Source: Buttiauxella agrestis (GTDB lineage: Bacteria > Pseudomonadota > Gammaproteobacteria > Enterobacterales > Enterobacteriaceae). From it: 64,000 nucleotides of DNA. The translations under genes and the position numbers were made by a program. The number at the start of each line of letters is the position of its first letter. Position 1 is the first letter of the stretch. Where the stretch lies: positions 4,366,763-4,430,762 of the forward strand of contig NZ_UIGI01000001.1 in the NCBI RefSeq assembly GCF_900446255.1, in the 5' to 3' direction. Positions 49,802 through 61,415 of this stretch are shown here, piece by piece. Below the pieces are notes generated by a model. That model saw only the letters and a list, made by a program, of their open reading frames with translations, did not search any database and had not been told where the DNA came from.

Positions 49802-49851
49802 GTAAGCCAGCGACCATGTCATTCAACTCTATGGCGCTGGCTTATATTTTT

Positions 49852-51486
49852 CTATCCCGTGCGTCCCGTCGCCCGCAGCAATACATCAATTAATACCTGA
49901 TTTGGTAATACACTTTCTCCTCGCGAGTCCAACATCATTCGGCACCAGGCTTCCCCTGACGGTGGAGACAGATGCTTCAAAACTTGTGCGCCTGTCGCCA
50001 GCAGAGCCAACAATCGGGTGAGCTCTCTCCCCCACTCCTCTTGTGGCTTATGCAGCCGCTGTTGCAGTTGCCGCCAACTGCGATCGAAATGTCGGTTTTG
50101 CCCTTTCACCTCATCAAATTCTGCATGCAGCATTTCCATCGTACCGGGCTGTTTTGCCAGCACTCGCAACACATCCAGGCTCATAATATTGCCGGAGCCT
50201 TCCCAGATGCTGTTCACCGGCATTTCACGATAGATACGCGGCAGTTCGCTGTCTTCGCAGTAACCGACTCCGCCAAGGACTTCCATCGCTTCTGCAACAA
50301 ATGGGATGCCTGCTTTACAAATGCTAAATTTGGCAGCCGGGGTAAACAGGCGGCTGTAGGCTAATTCATGTGGATTGCCTGGTGATTCCCAGGCTCGAGC
50401 CAGGCGGAACAAAAATGCGGTTTGCCCTTCAAGCTGTAAAGCCATACGCCCAAGCACCTGGCGCATAAGAGGTAAATCAATGAGATTTTTACCGAATGCC
50501 TGCCGTTGATGTGCGTGATACAACGCAACGGACAGCGCACGACGCATCAAACCATGGCTACCCAGCGCACAGTCAAAGCGGGTGTAACCGCCCATTTTTA
50601 ATATCGAGCGCACCCCCTCGCCCTCTTCACCTATCAGCCAGGCGGTAGCATCGCAAAATTCAACTTCACTGCTGGCGTTGGAACGGTTGCCAAGTTTGTC
50701 TTTCAAACGCTCAAAGCGAACCTGGTTACGTTGGCCGTCGGGTAAGAAGCGTGGCAAGAAGAAGCAAGACAGCCCGCCTTTTGCCTGAGCCAGCACCAAA
50801 TGAGCATCACTTTGTGGAACCGAGAAGAACCATTTGTGTCCCACTAAACGATACATTTCACCAGAACCTCGTCTCTCAATGGGTTCAGCGCGAGTGGTAT
50901 TGCTCAACACATCGGAACCACCTTGTTTTTCGGTCATTCCCATACCAATCAGCAGGCCACGTTTTTGCGCACCGGGTGAGAGATGGGCATCATAACGGTC
51001 GCTCAGTAATGGTTTAAGCCATGACTGAAACTCTTTCGGCAAGTGCTTTTGTAAGAGGGGAATTGCGCCGAACGTCATGGTTATCGGGCATAACGTACCG
51101 GCTTCCACCTGGGCGTGCTGAACAAATCGCGCGGCACGAGCAACAAATGAGCCATGACGAGCATCTTCTTGCCACGGTAAGTTATGTACCCGGTTGGCGC
51201 ACAATCCCTGCATCAACAAATGCCAGGCGGGATAAAAGCGGACATCATCAAGCCTTTCGCCACTGGAATCATAACGAAGTAATTCAGGGGGATTCGCGTT
51301 TGCCAGTCGCCCGAGCTCCAGGGATTCAGCCGAGCCGAGTTGTTGGCCAATACTCGCCAGAAGTTCAGCATCCCAGCCAGCGCCTTCACGGGCTACAGCC
51401 TCAGTTAATGAGATATCGGAAAGGAAAAGGTTACTGTTATTGAGGGGTATTGGTTGGTTAAAAACGGTATGAGTTTGCCAGCGCAT
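49852..51486 (-). CDS. aidB: AidB, FAD-dependent alkylation-response protein
   Basis: This 544-aa acyl-CoA-dehydrogenase-like flavoprotein is induced by Ada during alkylation stress and binds DNA. FAD and substrate regions include MGMTEKQGGSDVLSNTT, LVGHKWFFSVPQSD and VNSIWEGSGNIMSLD. I start at MRWQTHTVFNQPIPLNNSN (51486), which matches E. coli. The ATG at 51582 adds 32 unrelated residues. Confidence 0.96.
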   Translation of the reverse strand: MRWQTHTVFNQPIPLNNSNLFLSDISLTEAVAREGAGWDAELLASIGQQLGSAESLELGRLANANPPELLRYDSSGERLDDVRFYPAWHLLMQGLCANRVHNLPWQEDARHGSFVARAARFVQHAQVEAGTLCPITMTFGAIPLLQKHLPKEFQSWLKPLLSDRYDAHLSPGAQKRGLLIGMGMTEKQGGSDVLSNTTRAEPIERRGSGEMYRLVGHKWFFSVPQSDAHLVLAQAKGGLSCFFLPRFLPDGQRNQVRFERLKDKLGNRSNASSEVEFCDATAWLIGEEGEGVRSILKMGGYTRFDCALGSHGLMRRALSVALYHAHQRQAFGKNLIDLPLMRQVLGRMALQLEGQTAFLFRLARAWESPGNPHELAYSRLFTPAAKFSICKAGIPFVAEAMEVLGGVGYCEDSELPRIYREMPVNSIWEGSGNIMSLDVLRVLAKQPGTMEMLHAEFDEVKGQNRHFDRSWRQLQQRLHKPQEEWGRELTRLLALLATGAQVLKHLSPPSGEAWCRMMLDSRGESVLPNQVLIDVLLRATGRTG

Positions 51487-51562
51487 CGTGTTCCCTCCAT
51501 TTATGGCAATGCCATTAGTATGGACGGTGACAGCAGTTATGCATGGAGGAGGATCACAAAGC

Positions 51563-51580
51563 GGGGTGCGAGCGCACCCC
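51563..51580 (-). terminator. Candidate terminator of the nsrR-rnr-rlmB operon
   Basis: GGGGTGC...GCACCCC forms a strong stem 9 bp after the rlmB stop. On the minus strand only CGCTTTG follows, so the T-run is poor. Confidence 0.5.
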
Positions 51581-51588
51581 ACAGGAGA

Positions 51589-52320
51589 TTAACTGCGTTG
51601 ACGCACAGCTTCAAACAGGCAAATACCGGTCGCAACGGAGACGTTCAATGAAGAAACCGTCCCGGCCATTGGGATGCTGATAAGCTCATCGCAATGTTCA
51701 CGCGTCAGGCGACGCATACCTTCACCTTCAGCGCCCATCACCAGCGCCATTGGGCCGGTCATTTTGCTCTGGAATAAAGTGTGGTCAGCTTCGCCAGCCG
51801 TACCGACGATCCAGACGTTCGATTCCTGCAATAAACGCATGGTTCGAGCCAGGTTGGTCACACTGATAAGCGGAACGTGCTCTGCAGCACCGCAGGCCAC
51901 TTTCTTGGCCGTCGCGTTCAGTTGCGCAGATCTGTCTTTTGGTACGATAACCGCATGCACACCAGCAGCATCTGCGCTACGCAGGCAGGCACCGAGGTTG
52001 TGGGGATCGGTAACGCCATCGAGAATGAGCAGGAACGGGGTATCGATACTGGCAAGCAGGTCTGGAATATCATTTTCCTGATACTGACGACCCGGTTTCA
52101 CGCGAGCAATAATGCCCTGGTGCACCGCGCCTTCAGATTTTTCATCCAGCCATTGGCGGTTTGCCATTTGAACCGGCACACCCTGAGCTTCCAGCGCATG
52201 AATTAAAGGCATCAGACGTTTGTCTTCACGGCCTTTAAGAATAAAGACTTCCCGAAAACGCTGAGGGGCGTTATCAAGCAGTGCCTGGACGGCGTGGATG
52301 CCGTAAATCATTTCACTCAT
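51589..52320 (-). CDS. rlmB: 23S rRNA (guanosine-2251-2'-O)-methyltransferase RlmB
   Basis: This 243-aa SPOUT-family enzyme methylates Gm2251 of 23S rRNA. The N-terminal substrate domain is [15 protein letters not shown], and the SPOUT motifs are [30 protein letters not shown] and [15 protein letters not shown]. It is downstream of rnr, as in E. coli. Confidence 0.97.
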   Translation of the reverse strand: MSEMIYGIHAVQALLDNAPQRFREVFILKGREDKRLMPLIHALEAQGVPVQMANRQWLDEKSEGAVHQGIIARVKPGRQYQENDIPDLLASIDTPFLLILDGVTDPHNLGACLRSADAAGVHAVIVPKDRSAQLNATAKKVACGAAEHVPLISVTNLARTMRLLQESNVWIVGTAGEADHTLFQSKMTGPMALVMGAEGEGMRRLTREHCDELISIPMAGTVSSLNVSVATGICLFEAVRQRS

Positions 52321-52373
52321 TACTGTTACTCATTTCAGGTGCTAATGCACCAGTGTTAATTTGCTCGTAAAGG

Positions 52374-52403
52374 TCGGATGTCGCTTACGCTAATCCGACC
52401 TAC
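52374..52403. repeat. REP-like palindrome between rlmB and rnr
   Basis: GGTCGGATGTCGC...GCTAATCCGACC closely resembles the copy at 8385-8414. Confidence 0.75.
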
Positions 52404-52420
52404 GAAAAGCAATTGGAGAC

Positions 52421-54889
52421 TTAGCTCGGCTGCTTTTTCGCAGCGCGCTTGGCTTTTGTAGCGGCGGCTATTTTACGAGTTTTGTCCGACTGCGTTTTTG
52501 GTTTCTTCGCTTTCGGCTCGGCTTTTGTGTCGGCGCTTTTCTCGGCTTTCGCTTTCTTCGGCTTGGCTGGCCCTTTCTCTTTACGGAAAGTGCTGTCTGG
52601 CTCGAAGTTCGTGCGTTTACCGCCCTGACGACGTTTTGGCCCGTTGCCGTTTGCGCCTTTTTTCGCTCGGTCTTTCTCAGTTTTACCCGCGCCACGAGGA
52701 ACACGAGTGCTGGAGATCAGAGCAAAATCAATTTTGCGCTCGTCCATGTGGACGGCTTCAACGCGCACTTCGACACGGTCACCCAAACGATAAGTCTGGC
52801 CGCCGGACTCACCAATCAGGCGCTGCCCGATTTGGTCGAAACGGTAGTAATCGTTATCAAGAGTAGAAACGTGTACCAGGCCGTCGATAAACAGATCCGT
52901 CAGGCGGACAAAGAAGCCGAAACCGGTAACGCTGGCGATGATGCCAGTAAAGGTATTACCGACCTGATCCTGCATAAAGTCGCATTTCAGCCAGTCGGCA
53001 ACATCGCGTGTCGCTTCATCAGCGCGGCGTTCAGCCATAGAACAATGCTGACCCAGTTGCAGCATCTCTTCCATGTCATAGTGCCAGCCACCCGATTCGG
53101 TGCTGTTGCCTTTGTGACCCTGCTCTTTTGCCAGCAAATATTTAATTGCACGGTGTAACAGCAAATCCGGGTAACGACGAATCGGCGAGGTAAAGTGCGC
53201 ATAGGATTGCAGCGCCAGGCCAAAGTGACCACGGTTTTCTGGATCGTACACCGCCTGTTTCATGGAACGCAGCAGCATCGTTTGCAGCATTTCATGATCC
53301 GGTCGATCGGCAATCGAGTTCAGTAATTCTGCGTAATCACGCGGTTCTGGTTTCTGCCCGCCAGGCAATTCCAGACCCAGTTCGGCCAGCACAGAACGGA
53401 ACGCGGTGATGGCGTCGTTGCTTGGACGATCGTGATCGCGGAACAAAGATGGCTCGTTGTTCTTCTCAACAAAGCGCGCCGCCGCGATATTCGCGAGGAT
53501 CATGCACTCTTCGATAAGTTTGTGCGCATCATTACGAACGGTTTGTTCAACACGTTCAATGCGGCGCTCGGCGTTGAAGATAAACTTCGCTTCTTCGCTT
53601 TCAAACGAGATACCACCGCGCTGCGCACGAGAAACATCCAGCACTTTGTAGAGGTTATGCAGCTCTTCGATGTGCTTAACCAACGGCGCGTACTGCTCGC
53701 GCAGTTCCTGATCACCTTGCAACATGTGCCACACTTTGGTGTAGGTCAGACGCGCATGGGAACTCATTACCGCTTCGTAGAATTTAGAGCCGGTCAGGCG
53801 GCCAGTCGAAGAGATGGTCATTTCACAGACCATACACAGACGGTCAACCTGCGGGTTCAGCGAGCACAAACCGTTGGACAGCACTTCCGGCAGCATCGGG
53901 ATAACCTGCGATGGGAAGTAAACTGACGTACCACGGTTGCGAGCTTCTTTATCCAGCGCAGTTGGTGGGCGAACGTAATAGCTTACGTCGGCAATAGCGA
54001 CATATAAACGCCAGCCGCCGCCACGTTTCTTCTCACAGAACACAGCATCATCGAAGTCACGCGCATCTTCACCATCGATGGTGACAAGCGGCAGGTCACG
54101 CAAATCCACGCGGCCAATTTTGGCTTCTTCCGGCACTTGTTCTTTCAGCGAAGCAACCTGAGCTTCCACTTCTGGCGGCCAGACATAAGGGATTTCATGG
54201 GTACGCAGGGCCATATCGACAGCCATGCCGGTGCCCATGTTGTCACCCAGCACTTCAACGATTTTACCCACCGCTTTGGTGCGGCGAGTTGGGCGTTGGG
54301 TGAGTTCAACCACCACCACAAAGCCCATGCGTGCGCCCATCACACCTTCTGGTGGGATAAGGATATCGAAGCTCAGACGGCTGTCGTCTGGCACCACAAA
54401 ACTGATACCAGCATCGGTAAAGTAGCGGCCCACGATTTGCCCGGTTCTTGGCTCCAGCACGCGTACAATACGCGCTTCGCGACGGCCTTTACGGTCGGCA
54501 CCCAGTGGTTGTGCCAGCACGATGTCGCCATGCATACACATTTTCATCTGTTCAGATGAAAGGTAGAGATCGTCTTTACGGCCTTCTACACGTAGGAAAC
54601 CGAAGCCATCACGGTGGCCAATGACTTTGCCTTTTAGCAAATCGAGACGTTCTGGCAGGGCGTAACACTGGCGGCGGGTAAAGACCAACTGTCCATCGCG
54701 TTCCATGGCTCGCAAACGGCGACGCAGCGCTTCAAGTTGTTCTTCACCAGTAATATTCAGTTCTTCAGCCAGTTCGTCACGATTGGCTGGTTTTTCACGT
54801 TTGGAGAGATGAGCGAGAATAAACTCCCGGCTTGGGATCGGGTTTTCGTATTTTTCGGCTTCTCGTTCCTGAAAAGGATCTTTTGACAT
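52421..54889 (-). CDS. rnr: Ribonuclease R
   Basis: This 822-aa processive 3'-5' exoribonuclease degrades structured RNA and acts in tmRNA-linked decay. It has an N-terminal helix-turn-helix, two cold-shock domains, an RNB domain with the metal-binding cluster [12 protein letters not shown] near residues 275-286, an S1 domain ([18 protein letters not shown]) and a long Lys/Ala-rich tail. It is about ten residues longer than in E. coli, mainly in the basic tail. Confidence 0.98.
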   Translation of the reverse strand: MSKDPFQEREAEKYENPIPSREFILAHLSKREKPANRDELAEELNITGEEQLEALRRRLRAMERDGQLVFTRRQCYALPERLDLLKGKVIGHRDGFGFLRVEGRKDDLYLSSEQMKMCMHGDIVLAQPLGADRKGRREARIVRVLEPRTGQIVGRYFTDAGISFVVPDDSRLSFDILIPPEGVMGARMGFVVVVELTQRPTRRTKAVGKIVEVLGDNMGTGMAVDMALRTHEIPYVWPPEVEAQVASLKEQVPEEAKIGRVDLRDLPLVTIDGEDARDFDDAVFCEKKRGGGWRLYVAIADVSYYVRPPTALDKEARNRGTSVYFPSQVIPMLPEVLSNGLCSLNPQVDRLCMVCEMTISSTGRLTGSKFYEAVMSSHARLTYTKVWHMLQGDQELREQYAPLVKHIEELHNLYKVLDVSRAQRGGISFESEEAKFIFNAERRIERVEQTVRNDAHKLIEECMILANIAAARFVEKNNEPSLFRDHDRPSNDAITAFRSVLAELGLELPGGQKPEPRDYAELLNSIADRPDHEMLQTMLLRSMKQAVYDPENRGHFGLALQSYAHFTSPIRRYPDLLLHRAIKYLLAKEQGHKGNSTESGGWHYDMEEMLQLGQHCSMAERRADEATRDVADWLKCDFMQDQVGNTFTGIIASVTGFGFFVRLTDLFIDGLVHVSTLDNDYYRFDQIGQRLIGESGGQTYRLGDRVEVRVEAVHMDERKIDFALISSTRVPRGAGKTEKDRAKKGANGNGPKRRQGGKRTNFEPDSTFRKEKGPAKPKKAKAEKSADTKAEPKAKKPKTQSDKTRKIAAATKAKRAAKKQPS

Positions 54890-54928
54890 TGCGGTTCCTC
54901 CGTTGTCATTTGCTGAGGAAATCGTGAT

Positions 54929-55354
54929 TTATTCCACCAGCAATAATTTGTAGAGCGGTTGGTTTTGGTCCACCAAATCGGCCAGGGTGTGCTTATCCAG
55001 CTCTGTAAGAAAGCTTTGCACCGCCTGGGCCAGTGCCTGTTTCAGACGACATGCGGGGGTGATATGACAAAACTCACTACTACAGTTCACCAAAGAAAGC
55101 GGTTCCAGCTCGCGCACCACATCACCGACACGGATAGATACCGCCGGCTTGCCGAGGCGAATGCCACCGTTTTTGCCGCGCACTGCCGTCACATAGCCTG
55201 CGCGACTGAGTTGATTGATGATTTTCACCATATGATTACGTGATACACCATACACTTCTGTTACCTCAGAAATGCTCGTCATCTTGCCTTCTGGCAAAGA
55301 CGCCATGTAAATCAAAGCACGTAAACCGTAATCAGTAAAACTCGTTAACTGCAC
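54929..55354 (-). CDS. nsrR: Nitric-oxide-sensing repressor NsrR
   Basis: This 141-aa Rrf2-family regulator has a winged helix ([31 protein letters not shown]) and the Fe-S ligands Cys91, Cys96 and Cys102. Nitric oxide damages the cluster and releases repression of genes such as ytfE, whose promoter in this window has a clear site. It heads the nsrR-rnr-rlmB unit. Confidence 0.97.
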   Translation of the reverse strand: MQLTSFTDYGLRALIYMASLPEGKMTSISEVTEVYGVSRNHMVKIINQLSRAGYVTAVRGKNGGIRLGKPAVSIRVGDVVRELEPLSLVNCSSEFCHITPACRLKQALAQAVQSFLTELDKHTLADLVDQNQPLYKLLLVE

Positions 55355-55400
55355 ATCAACCTCTAGGGTGGGAGGGGAAACGCTTAATAGCTGTAAATAC

Positions 55401-55527
55401 TATACCCTAAATAATTCGGGTTGCAGCCAGGCGGCCGGCTCAAGAATCCCCGGGAGCTTACTTAAGTAAGTGACTGGGGTGAGTGAGTGCAGCCAACGCC
55501 GCTGCAACGTGAAGTATGACGGGTATA
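55401..55527. repeat. ERIC element (127 bp)
   Basis: It begins TATACCC, ends GGGTATA and is exactly 127 bp. Internally it has GAATCCCCGGGAGCTTAC and AAGTAAGTGACTGGGGTGAG, the two conserved ERIC blocks. It lies between nsrR and purA. Confidence 0.95.
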
Positions 55528-55608
55528 GATTGATGATAAACCAGCCATATGGTTGCCAGCTAATTTATTTGACGGGGAAGGGTGATAAAACGGCAGGATA
55601 AAGCAGTT

Positions 55609-55629
55609 GGGGCGTGCTAAGCACACCCC
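55609..55629 (-). terminator. Hairpin downstream of purA
   Basis: GGGCGTGC-TAA-GCACACCC forms a stem 10 bp after the purA stop. No good T-run follows on the minus strand, so it may be a stabilising hairpin rather than a full terminator. Confidence 0.5.
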
Positions 55630-55638
55630 ATCACATCA

Positions 55639-56940
<1,302 letters not shown>

Positions 56941-56943
56941 TCA

Positions 56944-56959
56944 AAATCACCGTTTGCTT
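56944..56959. promoter_or_regulatory. Candidate PurR operator upstream of purA
   Basis: On the minus strand AAGCAAACGGTGATTT resembles the PurR palindrome ACGCAAACGTTTGCGT, with the left half nearly intact. It sits within 25 bp of the purA start codon. E. coli purA is a known PurR target with an operator in this area. Confidence 0.5.
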
Positions 56960-57039
56960 AAAAAAGGATTCTACCATCGGTTTCCTAGATGATCAGCCCT
57001 TTTAGTATACAAAATGGTAATCGTCCACCTCAATGCGGT

Positions 57040-57237
57040 TCAGCCAGCGGCTCGACTCAACATGTAGTAGATAACGATACCTGCAACCACTAGTCCGCCA
57101 CCAAAACGACGAAGCGTATTGTCGGGAAGTTGTGTTAACGCGGCGATCATTCGGCGCCACATGCGTGGATAAAGCATCGGTCCGAGTCCTTCGAGCACCA
57201 AAACCAGCGCTAATGCCATCCAGATAGTCGAATTCAT
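57040..57237 (-). CDS. yjeT: YjeT, small DUF2065 membrane protein
   Basis: This 65-aa inner-membrane protein has two predicted helices (STIWMALALVLVLEGLGPML and FGGGLVVAGIVIYYML). It is encoded after hflC in many proteobacteria. Function is unknown. I start at MNSTIWMA (57237), matching E. coli. A terminator lies between it and hflC. Confidence 0.92.
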   Translation of the reverse strand: MNSTIWMALALVLVLEGLGPMLYPRMWRRMIAALTQLPDNTLRRFGGGLVVAGIVIYYMLSRAAG

Positions 57238-57258
57238 AATTCCCTCTAACACCAATAA

Positions 57259-57283
57259 AAAAAGAGCCGGTCAGACCGGCTCT
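57259..57283 (-). terminator. Terminator after hflC
   Basis: On the minus strand AGAGCCGGT-CTG-ACCGGCTCT is followed by TTTTTTT, about 20 bp after the hflC stop. It closes the mutL-miaA-hfq-hflX-hflK-hflC unit. Confidence 0.92.
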
Positions 57284-57303
57284 TGATAAGTTTTTTGCGA
57301 CTA

Positions 57304-58308
57304 TTAACGTGTGCTATTCGCAGGTGTTTTCATGTAGCGGAAGAAATCGCTATCCGGGCTTAACACCATCACGTCCTGACCACTACTGAAGCTTGCTTCA
57401 TAAGCACGCAGGCTACGAATGAATGCATAGAAGTCTGGATCCTGGCTGAATGCATCAGCAAACAGTTTGGCAGCTTCTGCATCACCTTCACCACGGCTAA
57501 TACGGCCCTGACGCTCGGCTTCTGCCAGAGTACGAGTCACTTCGTAGTCGGCGGTAGCACGCAGCTTCTCAGCTTCTTCCTGACCTTGTGAACGGTGACG
57601 ACGAGCAACAGCTTCACGTTCGGCACGCATACGGTTGTAGATGGCTTCAGAAACCTCAGCAGGCAGGTTGATCTGCTTGATACGCACATCGACCACTTCG
57701 ATACCCAGCGCCGCCATACTGTTCGGGTTAACCACTGGTACTTTACCTTTGGTTTCCGCAGTGACACGCGCAGCAGCAGAGGCAATTGCATCATCCGCAG
57801 CAGGTGTAGCCACTTCATCGTCAGTACCCGCGGTACCTGAGTTCAGCGCATCACGCACATCCAGAGTCAGACGGCCACGAGAATCGGTCACGATGTCTTT
57901 CACATCAAGACGACCAATTTCAGAACGCAGACGGTCACTGAATTTACGTTTTAACAGCACTTCTGCCTGAGAAACGTCACCACCGCCTGTTGCCAGGTAG
58001 TAGCGGCTGAAATCACTGATACGCCATTTGATATAGGAATCGACGATCAGGTCTTTCTTCTCTTTGGTCACAAAGCGATCGGCCTGGTTATCCATGGTCT
58101 GAATACGCGCATCAAGCGTTTTAACCGACTCGATAAACGGTACTTTGAAATGCAGACCTGGTTCGTAGACCACCGGCTTGTTTTCATCATCACGCAACAC
58201 TTTACCGAAGCGTAACGTAATCCCGCGCTCGCCTTCCTGTACCACGAAGACCGAGGTAAACAGCACAACCAGCACGATGATAATTAAAGCAATGACTGAC
58301 TTACGCAT
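57304..58308 (-). CDS. hflC: HflC, SPFH-domain modulator of FtsH
   Basis: This 334-aa inner-membrane protein forms the HflKC cage around the FtsH protease and limits its access to substrates. It has an N-terminal membrane segment (VIALIIIVLVVLFTSVFVV), a band-7 domain and a C-terminal region DPDFYAFIRSLRAYEASF. It follows hflK by 2 bp. It is the canonical counterpart of the accessory SPFH proteins at 21187-23224. Confidence 0.98.
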   Translation of the reverse strand: MRKSVIALIIIVLVVLFTSVFVVQEGERGITLRFGKVLRDDENKPVVYEPGLHFKVPFIESVKTLDARIQTMDNQADRFVTKEKKDLIVDSYIKWRISDFSRYYLATGGGDVSQAEVLLKRKFSDRLRSEIGRLDVKDIVTDSRGRLTLDVRDALNSGTAGTDDEVATPAADDAIASAAARVTAETKGKVPVVNPNSMAALGIEVVDVRIKQINLPAEVSEAIYNRMRAEREAVARRHRSQGQEEAEKLRATADYEVTRTLAEAERQGRISRGEGDAEAAKLFADAFSQDPDFYAFIRSLRAYEASFSSGQDVMVLSPDSDFFRYMKTPANSTR

Positions 58309-58310
58309 CG

Positions 58311-59573
58311 TTATTCACTCCCTACGCGCTGGTTATCAGTGCGCTGCGCGTTCACGCGGCGCTGATCCATGATATCGCCCCGGCTTGACGAGGACTGTGT
58401 GCTGGCGCTACCGCTGCTTGAACTTGATGCAGGTGGCAGACGCAACAAGTTGTTCGCCCCTGTGTTATCAGTCTTTGCCGCTGGCTGTGAGCCACCTTTG
58501 AGCATCTGATCCAGAGGCAGAACCATCAGGTTGCCACCTTTGTCGTTAACCAGAACTTTACGGGTATGGCTAAGCACTTTTTCCATGGTTTCGATATACA
58601 GACGCTCCCGGGTAATTTCCGGTGCAGCTTTGTATTCCGGCAACATTTTGGCGAAGCGAGCCACTTCACCCTGCGCTTCTAACACGGTCTGTGTTTTATA
58701 AGCACGCGCTTCTTCAAGAATACGCTGCGCCTGACCGTTAGCACGCGGCTGAACTTCGTTGGTATACGCTTCTGCTTCACGGATATATTGCTGTTCGTTT
58801 TCACGCGCGGAAATCGCATCATCAAACGCAGCCTTCACCTCTTCCGGCGGACGAGCAGCCTGGAAGTTGACGTCCAGCAAGGTGATACCCATGTTGTAAG
58901 GACGAATGGTTTCTTCCAGTTCGCGCTGCGTATCATTACGAATAATGGTACGACCCTCGGTGAGGATTTTATCCATGGTGTATTTACCAATAACACCACG
59001 CAGTGCGCTGTCGGTTGCCTGACGCAGGCTATCGTCCGCGCTGGTTACGCTAAACAGATAACGACGCGGATCGGTAACACGGTACTGCACGTTCATTTCA
59101 ACGCGAACCACGTTCTCGTCGGAAGTCAGCATCACACCTGACGCAGCCAATTCACGTACCGCTTCCACGTTTACCGCTCGGACGCTATCAATGAATGTCG
59201 GTTTCCAGTTCAGGCCCGGCTCAACCAAATGGCTGAATTGACCAAAACGCGTTACTACACCACGTTCAGCTTCTTTGATGGTATAGAACCCGGTTGCAGC
59301 CCAAATAACGACAGCGACGGCGGCAACGATACCGACCATACGACCACCGATGTGCGGACGCGGAAGCTGTGAAGAACCGCCACCGGAACCACTGCCACCA
59401 CTTTTACCGCCGCCCAGGCCACCCAGTTTTTTGCTTAATTTACGGAAGATATCATCCAGATCAGGTGGACCCTGATCCCGCCCTCCTTTGTTACCCCCAG
59501 AGTCGCCGCCAGGTTTGCTGCTTCCCCACGGGTCGCGGTCCTGTCCGTTATTACCGGGCTGATTCCACGCCAT
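58311..59573 (-). CDS. hflK: HflK, SPFH-domain modulator of FtsH
   Basis: This 420-aa partner of HflC has a Gly/Pro-rich cytoplasmic N-terminus (MAWNQPGNNGQDRDPWG...), a membrane segment at about residues 80-97, a band-7 domain beginning IKEAERGVVTRFGQF and a low-complexity Ser-rich C-terminus. Length is typical (E. coli 419). Confidence 0.98.
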   Translation of the reverse strand: MAWNQPGNNGQDRDPWGSSKPGGDSGGNKGGRDQGPPDLDDIFRKLSKKLGGLGGGKSGGSGSGGGSSQLPRPHIGGRMVGIVAAVAVVIWAATGFYTIKEAERGVVTRFGQFSHLVEPGLNWKPTFIDSVRAVNVEAVRELAASGVMLTSDENVVRVEMNVQYRVTDPRRYLFSVTSADDSLRQATDSALRGVIGKYTMDKILTEGRTIIRNDTQRELEETIRPYNMGITLLDVNFQAARPPEEVKAAFDDAISARENEQQYIREAEAYTNEVQPRANGQAQRILEEARAYKTQTVLEAQGEVARFAKMLPEYKAAPEITRERLYIETMEKVLSHTRKVLVNDKGGNLMVLPLDQMLKGGSQPAAKTDNTGANNLLRLPPASSSSSGSASTQSSSSRGDIMDQRRVNAQRTDNQRVGSE

Positions 59574-59647
59574 GTTTATGCTCCATATTTGTTGTGCGGT
59601 GATATCCCCCGAAGGGGAAAAAGTCTTCAGGACATTCCCTTGACTGG

Positions 59648-60928
59648 CTAGACAATATAGTCAGCGAGTGCCGGTTCTTGTTTACAGAGGCGACGCCAGT
59701 CAACAATAGGCATACGAATTTGTAAGCCAACACTGCCGTCTTCCTCCATCCACTCTTTTTCTATTGCCTGAAGCTGATAAAACCGGCTCCGAAGTCGCCC
59801 AGCCTGGGGGGGCAAGCACAACGTATGCTGTGCAATTTCACCAGATAAACGCTCTGTCAAAGCCTGGAAAAGCAGTGGAATACCGTCACCGGTCTGGGCA
59901 GAAAGCCAGACCCGAATCGGCATATTTTCATCATCTCTGTCGATACGCGGAACAAAATCTTCCAACATATCTATCTTATTCATCACCATCAGCGTAGGAA
60001 TTTCATTAGCCTCAATCTCTTCGAGAACGGTATCAACCGCGGCAATGTTTTCCTCGATCCTCAGGTCACTTGCGTCAATCACATGTAATAACAGTGTCGC
60101 CTGACGTGTTTCCTGCAAGGTCGCTTTAAACGCTGCCACCAAATCGTGTGGCAAGTGACGAATAAAACCTACTGTGTCGGCCAATATTGTTTCACCGACA
60201 TCCGCGACGTTAATACGGCGCAATGTAGGATCCAGTGTGGCAAACAACTGATCTGCGGCATAAACGTCAGCCGCTGTTATTTGGTTAAACAGGGTGGATT
60301 TACCGGCGTTGGTGTAGCCCACCAGAGAAACGGTTGGGATATCAGCCTTGGCACGCGATCGCCGACCTTGCTCACGTTGTTTTTCAACTCGTTCTAAGCG
60401 ATTAAGGATCAGCATAATCCGGTTGCGCAGTAAACGGCGGTCGGTTTCGAGCTGAGTTTCCCCAGGGCCTCGCGAACCTATCCCCCCTCCCTGACGCTCA
60501 AGGTGGGTCCAGCCGCGCACAAGGCGAGTTGCCATGTGACGTAACTGAGCCAGTTCAACCTGCAACTTACCTTCATGGGTACGCGCACGTTGAGCAAAAA
60601 TATCTAAAATCAGGCCGGTTCTGTCGACGACGCGACATTCACACAGCGCTTCGAGGTTACGCTCCTGGGCTGGAGACAACGCGTGATCAAATAAAATGAC
60701 CGATGCCCCAGTGGCTTTCACTGCATCGGCAATTTCAATTGCCTTACCTTCACCAACAAAATACTTCGGGTGAGGAGCTTTACGGCTACCAGTAACCACC
60801 TGCAATGCTTCGACACCGGCTGAAGAGACCAGAGATTCAAATTCCTCTAGATCTTCCTTGTCTTTGTCTTGCGTAAAATAGATGTGTACCAGCACCGCCT
60901 GCTCACCGGCATCATAACGGTCAAACAA
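59648..60928 (-). CDS. hflX: HflX, ribosome-splitting GTPase
   Basis: This 426-aa GTPase binds 50S subunits and rescues stalled ribosomes after heat shock. The N-terminal domain has SRKAPHPKYFVGEGKA, the switch linker SRGPGETQLETDRR, P-loop GYTNAGKSTLFN, DTVGFIRHLPHDLV and NKIDML. It lies between hfq and hflK. Confidence 0.98.
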   Translation of the reverse strand: MFDRYDAGEQAVLVHIYFTQDKDKEDLEEFESLVSSAGVEALQVVTGSRKAPHPKYFVGEGKAIEIADAVKATGASVILFDHALSPAQERNLEALCECRVVDRTGLILDIFAQRARTHEGKLQVELAQLRHMATRLVRGWTHLERQGGGIGSRGPGETQLETDRRLLRNRIMLILNRLERVEKQREQGRRSRAKADIPTVSLVGYTNAGKSTLFNQITAADVYAADQLFATLDPTLRRINVADVGETILADTVGFIRHLPHDLVAAFKATLQETRQATLLLHVIDASDLRIEENIAAVDTVLEEIEANEIPTLMVMNKIDMLEDFVPRIDRDDENMPIRVWLSAQTGDGIPLLFQALTERLSGEIAQHTLCLPPQAGRLRSRFYQLQAIEKEWMEEDGSVGLQIRMPIVDWRRLCKQEPALADYIV

Positions 60929-60953
60929 GCGTATAACCTCTCAAAAAGACCAG

Positions 60954-60981
60954 CGGGGAACCCAGCATCCCTGGTTCCCCG
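60954..60981 (-). terminator. Hairpin between hfq and hflX
   Basis: CGGGGAACC...GGTTCCCCG is a perfect 9-bp inverted repeat. On the minus strand it is followed by GCTGGTCTTTTTGAG. It may attenuate readthrough from hfq into hflX or protect the abundant hfq mRNA end. Confidence 0.6.
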
Positions 60982-61004
60982 GCTTGGAAAAACAACGTTA
61001 CGCC

Positions 61005-61313
61005 TTATTCAGCGTCTTCGTTGTCTTGTTGTGGCGCAGAACCTTGCGCACTTCCACCATGGTGGTAGCTGCCAGAACCGCTAGTACCGGTGTTATTGCT
61101 GTGATGAGATACCGGACGAGACGGAACAACAGTAGAAATCGCGTGCTTATAGACCATCTGGCTAACCGTGTTTTTCAACAGGATTACAAACTGATCAAAA
61201 GACTCAATCTGACCTTGCAGCTTAATACCATTCACCAAATAAATAGAAACTGGAACACGTTCGCGACGCAGTGCGTTCAAGAACGGATCTTGTAATGATT
61301 GCCCCTTAGCCAT
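61005..61313 (-). CDS. hfq: RNA chaperone Hfq
   Basis: This 102-aa hexameric Sm-like protein pairs small RNAs with mRNAs. The Sm1 motif is [23 protein letters not shown] and Sm2 is VYKHAISTV, followed by a flexible Gly/Ser/His-rich tail ending NEDAE. Length equals E. coli. Confidence 0.99.
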   Translation of the reverse strand: MAKGQSLQDPFLNALRRERVPVSIYLVNGIKLQGQIESFDQFVILLKNTVSQMVYKHAISTVVPSRPVSHHSNNTGTSGSGSYHHGGSAQGSAPQQDNEDAE

Positions 61314-61415
61314 TCTATCTTTTCCTTATATGCTTGTTGTTTGTAACTCAAGAACCCTGAGGCTCTGAAAAACTGCGTAAAATATTGCGCACCATAACGA
61401 TTCAATTGTACACAT